A stretch of DNA of 64,000 bases. Origin: Nocardia suismassiliense. Its GTDB lineage: Bacteria > Actinomycetota > Actinomycetes > Mycobacteriales > Mycobacteriaceae. Each line of letters begins with the position of its first letter. Within the stretch, counting starts at the first letter, position 1. The position numbers and the translations under genes were made by a program. The stretch is from assembly GCF_900269665.1 (NCBI RefSeq), contig NZ_LT985361.1, forward strand, positions 3,420,802 through 3,484,801. The letters run 5' to 3'. Under the pieces are notes generated by a model, which did no database searches, was not told the origin of the DNA, and saw only the letters and a list, made by a program, of their open reading frames with translations. Shown in pieces: positions 8,380 through 17,200 of this stretch.

Positions 8380-9564
8380 TCAACGAACGGACAACACCTC
8401 ACGCCGCTTGGCCTGCAACACCTCTCGACGCTTCTCATCCTTGATCCACGTCAACGAACCAGGCTTGCGCGCCTCGTCCGCCAGATGTTTCAGGGCGTGC
8501 CGGCACACGAATTCTTTGAGCTTCGCGGCAGGTCCGCCGGCGAGGTGGAACGTGGTGGCGGTGTCGTCGTGGGCGGCGACTTGGAAGAGCCCGGCGCGCC
8601 GGCCCAGGCTGAGGCACTGACCTGCGAAACCCAGGTTGATGGGTGCCGGTTGCTGACCGGCGATCCGGCTGAGCACCGTGTCGGCGGCGTGTGCGCCGAT
8701 CCGCGTGGCGCTCTGGCAGCTCATCCGGAACGGCAGGTTCGACGGTGCCGCCGAATCGCCTGCGGCGATGATGTGCACGTCGTCCACGCTGGTCAGCGTC
8801 TCGTCGGTGAGCAGCCTGCCCACCGCGTCGGTGCTCAGCCCGCTGCGTGCGGCCAGGTCTGGGACGCCGAATCCGGCGGTCCAGATGGTCACCGCGCTGC
8901 GCAGCGTGTGGCCGCCGCTGAGCCGCACCAAGTCGGGCGTGACGGCGGTAACCGCCGCGGCAGGGCCTTCGAGCACGGTCACCCCGAGCTTCGCCATCCG
9001 CTTGGCCACCGAGCGCCGACCTCGCGGATGCAGATACGGGCCGAGCACCGAACCGCACACCAGCGTCACCTTGCGACCTTGCTCGGCCAGTTCGGCTGCG
9101 ACCTCGAGGCCGGTCGGACCGGCGCCGACCACCGTCACCGCGGCCGTCGCGGGCGCAACATCGAGGACCGGCCGCAACCGCTGCGCCTCTTCCAATGTGC
9201 CGACGGGATAGGCGAATTCGGCCGCCCCGGGCACTTGCGGCTCGGCGCTTCCGCTACCCACCGCGTAGATCAGATAGTCGTAGCCGACCATTGCACCGCT
9301 GGCCAAACCCACACTGCGCGCGGCAGCGTCGATCTCTGTCACGGTGTCTACGACCAGCTGAACACCCTCGGCCAGGATCTCCCGGTAGTCGACCACCGCG
9401 TCGCCGGACCCAGCCACCAACTGATGCAGGCGGATCCGCTCGACAAAGTGCGAACGCGGGTTGATCAGCGTCACGGTCACGTCGTCGCGCTGCGTCAGTC
9501 GGTTGGCCGCCAGCACACCGGCGTATCCGCCGCCGATCACGACCACATCGGTGTTCCCAGTCAT
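8380..9564 (-). CDS. NDH-2/AIF-like FAD-dependent oxidoreductase
   Basis: Encodes 394 aa. Residues 5-20 hold the FAD-binding VVVIGGGYAGVLAANRL; a second Rossmann motif VTVVGAGPTGLEVAAELAEQG near residue 145 binds NAD(P)H; and IIAAGDSAAP near residue 270 closes the FAD site. There is no conserved redox cysteine pair, so it is closer to type-II NADH dehydrogenase or ferroptosis-suppressor/AIF-like enzymes than to disulfide reductases. The C-terminus is short and ends in a basic stretch (EARKPGSLTWIKDEKRREV). It is divergent from an AraC regulator; the intergenic region carries two perfect inverted repeats, suggesting regulation by that protein. Confidence 0.88.
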   Translation of the reverse strand: MTGNTDVVVIGGGYAGVLAANRLTQRDDVTVTLINPRSHFVERIRLHQLVAGSGDAVVDYREILAEGVQLVVDTVTEIDAAARSVGLASGAMVGYDYLIYAVGSGSAEPQVPGAAEFAYPVGTLEEAQRLRPVLDVAPATAAVTVVGAGPTGLEVAAELAEQGRKVTLVCGSVLGPYLHPRGRRSVAKRMAKLGVTVLEGPAAAVTAVTPDLVRLSGGHTLRSAVTIWTAGFGVPDLAARSGLSTDAVGRLLTDETLTSVDDVHIIAAGDSAAPSNLPFRMSCQSATRIGAHAADTVLSRIAGQQPAPINLGFAGQCLSLGRRAGLFQVAAHDDTATTFHLAGGPAAKLKEFVCRHALKHLADEARKPGSLTWIKDEKRREVLQAKRREVLSVR

Positions 9565-9577
9565 GGTGTCTCCTTAG

Positions 9578-9594
9578 TTCCCGGGGTTCGGGAA
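9578..9594. promoter_or_regulatory. Inverted repeat TTCCCG-N5-CGGGAA
   Basis: A perfect 6-bp inverted repeat spaced by 5 bp lies 14-30 bp upstream of the flavoprotein start on the side facing the AraC gene. Candidate operator or 5'-UTR hairpin. Confidence 0.5.
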
Positions 9595-9637
9595 TAGGAC
9601 ACCGTGCGACCGGCTTTTGTGACATGTGTGAGGCAGA

Positions 9638-9655
9638 CCACGCTCGGGAGCGTGG
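9638..9655. promoter_or_regulatory. Inverted repeat CCACGCTC-GG-GAGCGTGG
   Basis: A perfect 8-bp inverted repeat with a 2-bp centre sits midway between the divergent flavoprotein (start 9564) and AraC (start 9707) genes. It is a good candidate for the binding site of that AraC regulator or another dimeric repressor. Confidence 0.55.
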
Positions 9656-9706
9656 ACCGCGACCTGTCGGCATCAGTGCCACGCCGTCGACTCGTACGAT
9701 GGCGAC

Positions 9707-10582
9707 ATGCCCGTCGAGTCGGTTCGTGTTGCTGGGGCCGAGGTGGATGTCGCTGTCCCAGCACGGCCGGGGCGGGTGGCGGGGGTCAGCATGGCCGGGT
9801 TTCGTAGTCGGGCAAAGAGTCCGGTTGAGTTGCCGATGGTCCCGTACCCGGCCCTGACGGTGTTCATCGATTTCGGTGACGTGTTTCTCGTTGATGCGGC
9901 CAGTGGTGTGCGAATGCCAGGCGGTGGTGTCGTCGGTCTCGGGCCTGCTGGTGTGCGCGGGTGCGGGCAGGAGGTCGACCTGCTGCAGGTGCGGTTGTCG
10001 CCGGTGGTCGCGCATGCGGTGCTGGGGGCGTCGTCGGAGTTGGATGGGACGGTGGTCGCCCTCGAGGAGCTCTGGCAACGTGACGCCGCACGCCTTCGGG
10101 AGCAACTGCACGCCACCCGATCCTGGGATGAACGATTCGCGATCGCGGAGACCACGCTCGGTCGACGACTGGGGGAGGGGCGGGTGGTTCATCCGGAGGT
10201 CGCCTTCGCTTGGGCACGAATCATGAAGAGCCGGGGGCAGATTCGGGTGGAGCGATTGGCGGAGGAGGTGGGCTGGAGCCGCAAACAGTTGTGGTCGCGG
10301 TTCCGCTCGCAGATCGGTCTGACGCCCAAGCGCGCCGCACAGCTGGTTCGGTTCGACTATGCGGCGCACCGGCTCGCAAGAGGCGACAGTGCCGCGTCGG
10401 TGTCGGCCGAGAGCGGTTATGTCGACCAGTCCCACCTGCATCGAGACGCAAGGAACTTTGCCGGGCTGACACCGACGGCGCTGGCGGTCGCGCCATGGTT
10501 CGCAGTCGATCCCGTCGCGTGGGCTGCCCCCGGTCCAAGCGAGGCCTTGACGCCGCGTCGAGTGCGTAACGCCCGACGATAG
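9707..10582 (+). CDS. AraC family transcriptional regulator
   Basis: Encodes 291 aa. The C-terminal 100 residues contain the double helix-turn-helix of AraC proteins (IRVERLAEEVGWSRKQLWSR, then GDSAASVSAESGYVDQSHLH). The N-terminal domain (residues 1-150) is a cupin-like sensor region beginning PVESVRVAGAEVDVAVPARP. Divergence from the flavoprotein gene and two dyads in the 142-bp intergenic region suggest that it controls that gene. The ligand is unknown. Confidence 0.9.
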   Translation: MPVESVRVAGAEVDVAVPARPGRVAGVSMAGFRSRAKSPVELPMVPYPALTVFIDFGDVFLVDAASGVRMPGGGVVGLGPAGVRGCGQEVDLLQVRLSPVVAHAVLGASSELDGTVVALEELWQRDAARLREQLHATRSWDERFAIAETTLGRRLGEGRVVHPEVAFAWARIMKSRGQIRVERLAEEVGWSRKQLWSRFRSQIGLTPKRAAQLVRFDYAAHRLARGDSAASVSAESGYVDQSHLHRDARNFAGLTPTALAVAPWFAVDPVAWAAPGPSEALTPRRVRNARR

Positions 10583-10713
10583 AACTCCGGGACGGGGAAC
10601 ATTTTTCCAATACAACCGGTCGGATTCCGTCGATGCTGACTCTCATGTCCGCAAACACGCGCTCGACACCGGCTGTCCGGTCGGCCGACGCGGTGCCGTC
10701 GAGGAGGAATGAC

Positions 10714-11730
10714 ATGAACGCCGTACCTGGCATCGAACGCCCGCCGCTCGGTTTCCGGCTGCTGCACAAGGTGCAGAAGGAACCGGACTGGTCGACGATC
10801 ACCGACGAAGAGCTGATCACCTACCGCGACGCGGCGAACCGTAAGGCTGCTGCTCGCTTCAGTCGAGTGATCACCGGGTTCCCGGATCGTCGTGCCACGA
10901 TCCGTTGGCAGGAGGTGACCTTGCCCGATCGGACGATCCGGGTCAGGGTGTACCGCCCCACCGCCGAGCATGCCACCGCGCTGCCGCTCGTCCTGCACGT
11001 GCACGGCGGTGGATTCGTGGGTACGGCACCGCAATGTGATTGGGCGAACAGTTATTTCGCCGCACGACTGCCCGCGATCGTCGTCTCGGTCGAGCACCGC
11101 CTGCTCGCTCCGGGGAGCCCACTGTCGGCGGCCGTCGACGACGGCTGGGACGTGCTGTGTCACCTGGTGCAGCACGCCGCGGAATGGGGGATCGATCCGG
11201 CAAGGATCGCCGTCGCCGGGGAGAGTACCGGCGCATTGATCGCCGCACTCACCGCGATCCGAGCCAAAGCCGCCGGCCTGCCGCTACGGGCCCAGGTATT
11301 GACCAATCCTGTTGCCGACGTGACGGATTCGATGTTCGACTACCCGTCCATGGTCGAGCACGCGAACAGTCCGGGCCTGACCGTCGTGAGATTGCGGCTG
11401 TTCCGCAAACTGGCAGTCCCCGAGGCAGCGGATGCCCACGCGGTGTCACCCCTGCACACCACCGACCTGAGCGGACTGGCGCCAGCCCTCGTCGTGGTGC
11501 CGACCATCGATCCGGTAGCCGACCACGGCCGCCGCTATGCCCAGCGACTGGGCGAGTTCGGCACGCCCGCAAGACGTTCCGAACATCGCGGAGCTCCACA
11601 CGCCTTCCTAGCCCTGCCCGGCGTGGTCCCACAGGCCAAGGCCGCACGCGCCGAGATCACCGAGTTCCTCGACGGTCACCTCGCCGAATCACAGTCGACC
11701 GCGCGTCCATCGAAGGCGACGGCACGATAG
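10714..11730 (+). CDS. HSL-type alpha/beta hydrolase (esterase)
   Basis: Encodes 338 aa. The ATG at 10714 is chosen over the upstream in-frame start (10633) because GAGGAGG lies at 10701-10707. The hormone-sensitive-lipase oxyanion motif HGGGF follows LPLVLHVH; the nucleophile is Ser171 in AGESTGA; the acid is in PTIDPVADHG and the base His in GAPHAFL. This is an HSL-family carboxylesterase/lipase, probably cytosolic. The neighbouring AraC gene is in the same direction with a 131-bp gap. Confidence 0.88.
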   Translation: MNAVPGIERPPLGFRLLHKVQKEPDWSTITDEELITYRDAANRKAAARFSRVITGFPDRRATIRWQEVTLPDRTIRVRVYRPTAEHATALPLVLHVHGGGFVGTAPQCDWANSYFAARLPAIVVSVEHRLLAPGSPLSAAVDDGWDVLCHLVQHAAEWGIDPARIAVAGESTGALIAALTAIRAKAAGLPLRAQVLTNPVADVTDSMFDYPSMVEHANSPGLTVVRLRLFRKLAVPEAADAHAVSPLHTTDLSGLAPALVVVPTIDPVADHGRRYAQRLGEFGTPARRSEHRGAPHAFLALPGVVPQAKAARAEITEFLDGHLAESQSTARPSKATAR

Positions 11731-11791
11731 TCCCCGACTCCGCGCGACCGGCTGATCGGGGTGGTTCGTCGACCCGGTTCGCCGAAGCCCG

Positions 11792-12475
11792 TCAGTCGGC
11801 GGCGTCCGTCAGTGCGGCTGCGGTCAGCGTGAGGTGATGGGTCAGGGTGGCCGCTGCGGTGTCGGGATCGCGGGCCAAGGCGGCCTCCTCCAGCTTGCGG
11901 TGTTCCTCGGCGCCGTCCCGATCGGGGTTGCGGCGGGAGGACCAGCGGCGGGCGAGTTCGCTTGCGGTCCACAGGCGATCGAAGGTTTCCAGGAGGACGG
12001 GGTTGCCGCAGCCTTCCAGCAGGGTGCGGTGGAAAACGCGGTGGGCTTCGGACCAGGCGTCGCTGTAGTGCTCGCCCTCGTCCGGCACGTACGGCGGGGT
12101 GCGGGACAGGCGGTGGTGGGCCGCTCGCACACGCGACTCCCAGTCGAGGTCGCCGCGCTGGATGGACATGCGCAACAGGACCGGCTCGATGGTCCGGCGG
12201 GCCTCCGCGATCTCCTGCCAGCGGCGGTCGGAGAAGGTCGGGACGGCGAAGCCACGGTTGGGGAGCCGGTCGGCGAGGCCTTCGCCGACCAACCGGACGA
12301 GCGCCTCGCGCACGACGGCCAGGCTCACGCCCTCTTCCTTGGCCAGGTCTTGCGGTTTGAGCGCATCACCGGGCGCGAACTTTCCGCGCATGATCGCGTC
12401 CCGCAGGTGGGTGTAGATCTGCTCGCTGAGCATCTGCTTCCCCGATGAGGTCGAGGAGTGGGCCGTCCGGGTCAT
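11792..12475 (-). CDS. GntR family (FadR subfamily) regulator
   Basis: Encodes 227 aa. Residues 18-85 form the GntR winged helix (LSEQIYTHLRDAIMRGKFAP, LKPQDLAKEEGVSLAVVREALVR). Residues 95-220 form the all-helical FCD effector domain with the usual histidines (SEAHRVFHRTLLEG and LTHHLTLT). FCD domains bind carboxylate ligands through a metal. It is divergent from the PEBP-SRPBCC gene and sits 24 bp from a perfect 16-bp palindrome, its likely operator. Confidence 0.92.
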   Translation of the reverse strand: MTRTAHSSTSSGKQMLSEQIYTHLRDAIMRGKFAPGDALKPQDLAKEEGVSLAVVREALVRLVGEGLADRLPNRGFAVPTFSDRRWQEIAEARRTIEPVLLRMSIQRGDLDWESRVRAAHHRLSRTPPYVPDEGEHYSDAWSEAHRVFHRTLLEGCGNPVLLETFDRLWTASELARRWSSRRNPDRDGAEEHRKLEEAALARDPDTAAATLTHHLTLTAAALTDAAD

Positions 12476-12498
12476 TGGCCAAGCATAGACGATCTGAG

Positions 12499-12514
12499 AG
12501 ATAATCGATTATCT
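12499..12514. promoter_or_regulatory. Perfect 16-bp palindrome, putative GntR operator
   Basis: AGATAATCGATTATCT is fully self-complementary, AT-rich in a 70% GC background, and lies between the divergent GntR and PEBP-SRPBCC genes, 24 bp from the regulator start and 80 bp from the other. Position and symmetry fit an operator for a GntR dimer controlling both genes. Confidence 0.7.
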
Positions 12515-12593
12515 GTGTTAGGGTCGATCTTGTGGCGGCGTCCCGATCGGGAGATCCCGCCACTCCACAGCACGGCCTGAAAGGAACGACGCG

Positions 12594-13691
12594 ATGAGCG
12601 CCAACGACCCCTTCGCTCGCCTCCCCGAGGCGGCCTCCTTCACTGTCACCAGCGCCAACGTCACCGACGGCGCCTCCTGGTCGCTCGAGCAGATGTCCGC
12701 CGGCGTCCCCGGCGGCAAGGACCTCTCTCCACACCTGTCTTGGCGCGGCGCACCGGACGGCACCAAGAGCTACGCCGTCACCGTGTACGACCCGGACGCT
12801 CCCACCGGGTCCGGGTTCTGGCACTGGGCGGTCGCCGACATCCCCGCCACCGTCACCGAACTGCCCGAGGGTGCGGGCGACGACACCGGCTCGGGCCTGC
12901 CCGAGGGCGCGATCCAACTGCCCAACGACGCCCGCGCCGCCCGCTACTTCGGCGCGGCCCCGCCCGCCGGGCACGGCCCACACCGCTACTTCGTCGTAGT
13001 GCACGCCCTCGATGTCGAGTCCATCGGCGTCCCCGCCGACGCGACCCCAGCACTGCTCGGCTTCACCATGGCCGGCCACATCCTCGGTCGCGCGGTGTTG
13101 ACCGCCACAGCGGAGACCCTGCCCGAGGGCGAGACCGCTAGGGCCGTAGGCGAATCCGCCGTGCCCGAGGGGCGAACCGCCAAGTCCGCAGGCGAAAGTA
13201 CTACGGCCGTAGGTAATTCCACCGAACGAGTCGAAGTCTCCCGCCTCATCCCGGCCCCCGCCGCCACCATCTTCGCGGTCCTCACCGACCCGAAAGGCCA
13301 CGTGGACATCGACGCCTCCGGAATGCTGCTCGACGCCGAAGGCGAACCGGTCCGACAACCCGGCGACCGCTTCCTCGTCCACATGGACCGCGAAGCCCTC
13401 GGCGATTTCCCTTTGGGCAAGTACGACGTCGAAGTCGTCATCACCGAACTCACTCCGGACAAGGAGATTGCCTGGACGGTAGAGGGCCAGATCCGGCCCC
13501 CCGTCCGGCACATCTACGGCTACCGACTTGCGCCCGCCGAGGGCGGCACCCTCGTCACCTCGTACTACGACTGGTCACAAATCAGCGAGCAGTGGAAGTC
13601 GCGCCTGACTTTCCCGGTGGTCCCCGAGTCCGCCCTCAAAGCCACCCTCGGCATCCTCGAACGCACTGTCCGCCGCCGGACAGCCGCCTGA
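12594..13691 (+). CDS. YbhB/YbcL (PEBP) - SRPBCC fusion protein
   Basis: Encodes 365 aa with AAAGGA ahead of ATG 12594. Residues 1-165 are a phosphatidylethanolamine-binding-protein fold of the bacterial YbhB type (DLSPHLSWRGAPDGTKSYAV, YDPDAPTGSGFWHWAVADIP, PHRYFVVVHALDV). Residues 172-205 form a low-complexity linker in which the motif EGxTAxxxGEST recurs. Residues 210-365 are an SRPBCC/polyketide-cyclase-like domain (SRLIPAPAATIFAVLTDPKG ... SYYDWSQISEQW). I know both domains as separate proteins; the fusion suggests a two-pocket small-molecule binder. Probably regulated by the divergent GntR. Confidence 0.88.
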   Translation: MSANDPFARLPEAASFTVTSANVTDGASWSLEQMSAGVPGGKDLSPHLSWRGAPDGTKSYAVTVYDPDAPTGSGFWHWAVADIPATVTELPEGAGDDTGSGLPEGAIQLPNDARAARYFGAAPPAGHGPHRYFVVVHALDVESIGVPADATPALLGFTMAGHILGRAVLTATAETLPEGETARAVGESAVPEGRTAKSAGESTTAVGNSTERVEVSRLIPAPAATIFAVLTDPKGHVDIDASGMLLDAEGEPVRQPGDRFLVHMDREALGDFPLGKYDVEVVITELTPDKEIAWTVEGQIRPPVRHIYGYRLAPAEGGTLVTSYYDWSQISEQWKSRLTFPVVPESALKATLGILERTVRRRTAA

Positions 13692-13866
13692 CCAGGGCCT
13701 AACTGCCTCGCACGAGACACTGCTCGGGTCGCAACCGGCGTACCGGACCGCGCCCCGAGCATGCTCGACCCGGAACCCGAAGCCCCCAGCAACATCTCGT
13801 GGCCGGTTTATCCAAGCATTCCCCACCACCTATGCCGGATCATGAAGGTTGGAGTGGGGAGTACAA

Positions 13867-14226
13867 ATGACCAATAGACATACCGCAGAACAACTGCGGG
13901 AGCTGCTCGAACGCGGCACCGACGTAACCAACTCGATCACCGATCGCATAGCGATTCATGTGCTGCACCGTGCCGGCTTGCTCGGAAAACGATTCCTGGA
14001 CAACCACATCAGCATCGAGACCGTCGCCATGGGCGGCGATCAAGTGCACCTGGCGTTCATCCGCGATTGGTCCGTCCTCGCGCGCCAGGACGAGCGCCTC
14101 AGCCGCGCCGAGCGACGCTGCCTGGAGCTGGCCGCCTGCATCGCCCTGAGCGTGCCGCACCCTGCCACCACCGGCAAGGTCGCTCCGGCAACGCCGCTGA
14201 AGATGCACGTCTGCACCCAGTACTGA
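13867..14226 (+). CDS. Hypothetical protein of 119 aa
   Basis: Encodes 119 aa from ATG 13867 with GGGGAG six bases upstream; another in-frame ATG lies at 13849. The sequence begins MTNRHTAEQLRELLERGTDV and contains RDWSVLARQDERLSRAERRC. It has two central cysteines, no signal peptide and no membrane segment. I recognise no family. Normal codon use and the strong hairpin directly after the stop support a real gene. Confidence 0.65.
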   Translation: MTNRHTAEQLRELLERGTDVTNSITDRIAIHVLHRAGLLGKRFLDNHISIETVAMGGDQVHLAFIRDWSVLARQDERLSRAERRCLELAACIALSVPHPATTGKVAPATPLKMHVCTQY

Positions 14227-14229
14227 AAA

Positions 14230-14270
14230 TGGCACACCATGATGCGGGAGACCCGCACCATGGTGTGCCA
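14230..14270. terminator. Strong bidirectional hairpin terminator
   Basis: TGGCACACCAT (14230-14240) pairs perfectly with ATGGTGTGCCA (14260-14270); inside, TGCGGG and CCCGCA form a further 6-bp stem around an AGA loop, separated by a 2x2 internal loop. It starts 4 bp after the 119-aa gene and 9 bp from the stop of the convergent carboxylase gene, so it can serve both. Confidence 0.8.
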
Positions 14271-14278
14271 CTCGACAA

Positions 14279-17200
14279 TCAGGCGGGCAGCCCAGCTTCG
14301 ATCGTCTGGATGATGCGCGGGCGCAGCTCAGCGGTGCTGATCACGGCATCGACCGAACCGACCTCGACAGCGCGCTGAATGTTGTGCACGCGGTCGAACT
14401 CGGCGGCGACGTTGCCCAGTTTCTCGGTGCGCACCGCGGACCGGGCTTCGTCGAGTTCCGCGGTCAGCGTCGCCCGATCGGTGCCGGAGGCGTTCGCGGC
14501 GCGCGCCGCGAGGTCCCGGACCCGAGGATCGGCGGCGGTGCGTGCGTTGACCTCACCGGCGAACACCACCGCAGCGGCCGGCGCACCGCCCAGCACGGAG
14601 GCGAACGATCCTTCCAGCGCGAGCACGGTCATATTCGGGTTGAGCGCCTTGGAGAACACCACGAACGCGCCACCGTGATACCGCGAGATCACGCAGAACA
14701 CAATGGGCCCTTGGAAGTTCACGATGGCCCGGCCGATCTCGGCGCCGTACTCCAGCTGGAGTTTGCGCATCGACTCCGGCGACCCGTCGAAGCCGGACAG
14801 GTTCGCCAGCACCACCAGCGGCCGGTTGCCGCTGGCCGCGTTGATCGCCCGCGCGGCCTTCTTCGACGACTGCGGGAACAGGGTGCCCGCGGTGTAGGTG
14901 TCCGGGCCGTCGGTGGACGGGTACCCGCGTCGCGGCACGCCGCGGGACTCGATACCGAGCAGGCACACCGGGATTCCGCCGAGGTGCGCGTCCTGCACCA
15001 CCGCCGTTTCCGCGTCGGCCATGCCGGCCCAGCGTTCCAGCACCGGGTGGTCCTGGTCGGCGAGCGCCCGCATGACGGTCCGGATGTCGAAGGGCTTCTT
15101 ACGATCCGGATTGGCCGCTGCGGAGAAGATCTGACCGACGGTGGTGAAGTCGCTGTCGGCCAGCAGATGCGGGAAGTCGGAGACGTCGCGGTCCACCGGA
15201 TCGCTGGTCTGCGAACGCCGCGGCGTCTGCTCACCGGGCGCGATGTAGGTGTGGTCGTAGTGCGACATCAGCACATCGCGGGCCGCGGCCAGGTCCGGCG
15301 CCCAGTACTGCGCCTGGCCGTTCGGGCCCATCACCCGGTCGTAGCCGCCGATACCGAAGTTGTCCTCGGCCGACACGCCACCGGAGAAGTCCAGCGCCTG
15401 CTTGCCGGTGAGCACCATCGCGGAGTCCGGCGTCATCACCAGGATGCCCTTGGTGTGCATGAGCATCGTGGCTTCGGCGTTCCAGTACGGCTGCGCGCCG
15501 ACGTTGATGCCGGAGACCACGATGTTGATTTCGCCGCCGTCCTGGGTGAATTCGACGATCCGCTTGAGCGCGGCCGCCACCCAGTCCATGTTCTCGGTAC
15601 CGGACTCCATCGAGATCCGGGCACCGGAGGACAGCGCGTACCACTCCAGCGGCACCTGCAGCCGGTCGGCCAGATCCAGCGCGGCGATCACTCGGCGGCA
15701 TTCCGGTTCCGACAGTGCACCAAGGGATTTCGTCGGATCACCGAGCAGGACCACCCGAGTGACACCCTGCGGATGCTGCGGCGTCGGCGTGCTGACCACA
15801 CCCGCGACGATCGCCGCGGTGTTGCGGCCCTTGGGCCGGTCGACCGGCACCAGCACATGGTCGGCGTCGAGGTCGTACTCGGTGAACTCACCGAGCAGCC
15901 CGGTGAGCTCGTACGGGTACACGGTGTTGCGGCTGCTGGCGCGCAGCACCTTCTGCCGGTACGCGTCGAGCGGCTCGATCACGTCGTCGGCCCGCTCGCC
16001 GATGGTCACCTCGGTGGCGTCGAAGCCGATGCGCACGGCGACCTTGGTCAGCTCGCCGGTCTTCGGATCACGCTGCCGCGCGATGAGCAGGATCTCTTCG
16101 AGTCCGGCACCGGCGGTGGTCGGCCGCACGTGCTTGACGACCGTCTCCAGCTCTTCCGGCGTGACATCGATCGGCGGCCAGATGTACATCACGATGCGGT
16201 TGGTATTGAACCGGTTGGCCGACGGCCGCAGCGACTGCGCCCGGCGGATCGAGTCGAGGCAGGTGGCGATGGCGATCTCGGCGGTCGGCAGCGCGAGCAG
16301 CCTGCCGTCCTGCTCGCGCAGTGCGGCCAGGTCCCGGACCTGCGCGAACGCCATGAGGCGCTCGTCGGACGGGTTGTCCTTGGCGACACAGCGGAACAGG
16401 TACACCTCTTCGTCGTCCGAGGACGGCAGCCGGGTGAGATCGAACTTGCGCAGCCGCTGCATCTGCATCCGCTGTGCGATGTACGGGTGCAGACCGCGGA
16501 TCAGGCGCTCTTCGGCCATGCCGGTGGCCGACGGGCGGAAGGTGAAGTGGTGGTGCATGACCGCGCCGCCGCTGCCCGCCACCGCGACGGTGATCCGGTG
16601 CACCTGGCTGGGCAGCTGATGCGCGCCGAGCACCTCGTGCAGTGCCGCCGCCATCGCGTCGAAGTCGGCGGGCTGCTTCTCCCAGCTGAGGTAGATGTCG
16701 GCGTCGATGGACGCGGAGCCGCGGGCCAGTTCGGTGAGCCCGCGCAGCGTGTCCGCCAGCGCGTCGAAGCGCACGGCCGCCGAGACCAGGCTCAGGCCGC
16801 GGCGCTCGGCGATCACGAAGGTGCAGCCGCCCACCTCGTGGGTGCGCACCCCCTCGAGACCCTTGTTGCCGTAGTACCGGCGGGTCAGCACCTCCAGCAT
16901 GACGGTGTTGTCCTGGTTGCCGCGCACCAGCCGCTGGCCGAGCAGCCGCACCAGCGGCTCGGTGCTGCGCACCATGTCGGAGATGCGCTCGGCGCGATCC
17001 GGCGAGTCCGGGTGTGCGTCCAAGTGGCGCAGGTGCTTTCGGATGTTGGTGTAGACCCGGGCCCGGTTGCGCCGCAGCAGCGGCTGGCCGTACCAGGCGT
17101 ACACCACGCCGCGCGCGAGGTCGGCGATCACCGGGAAACGCACCTGTGTCGCGGCTACCAGCCGCTCCAGCGCCAGACCGACGGGCTCACGCAGGGCCCG

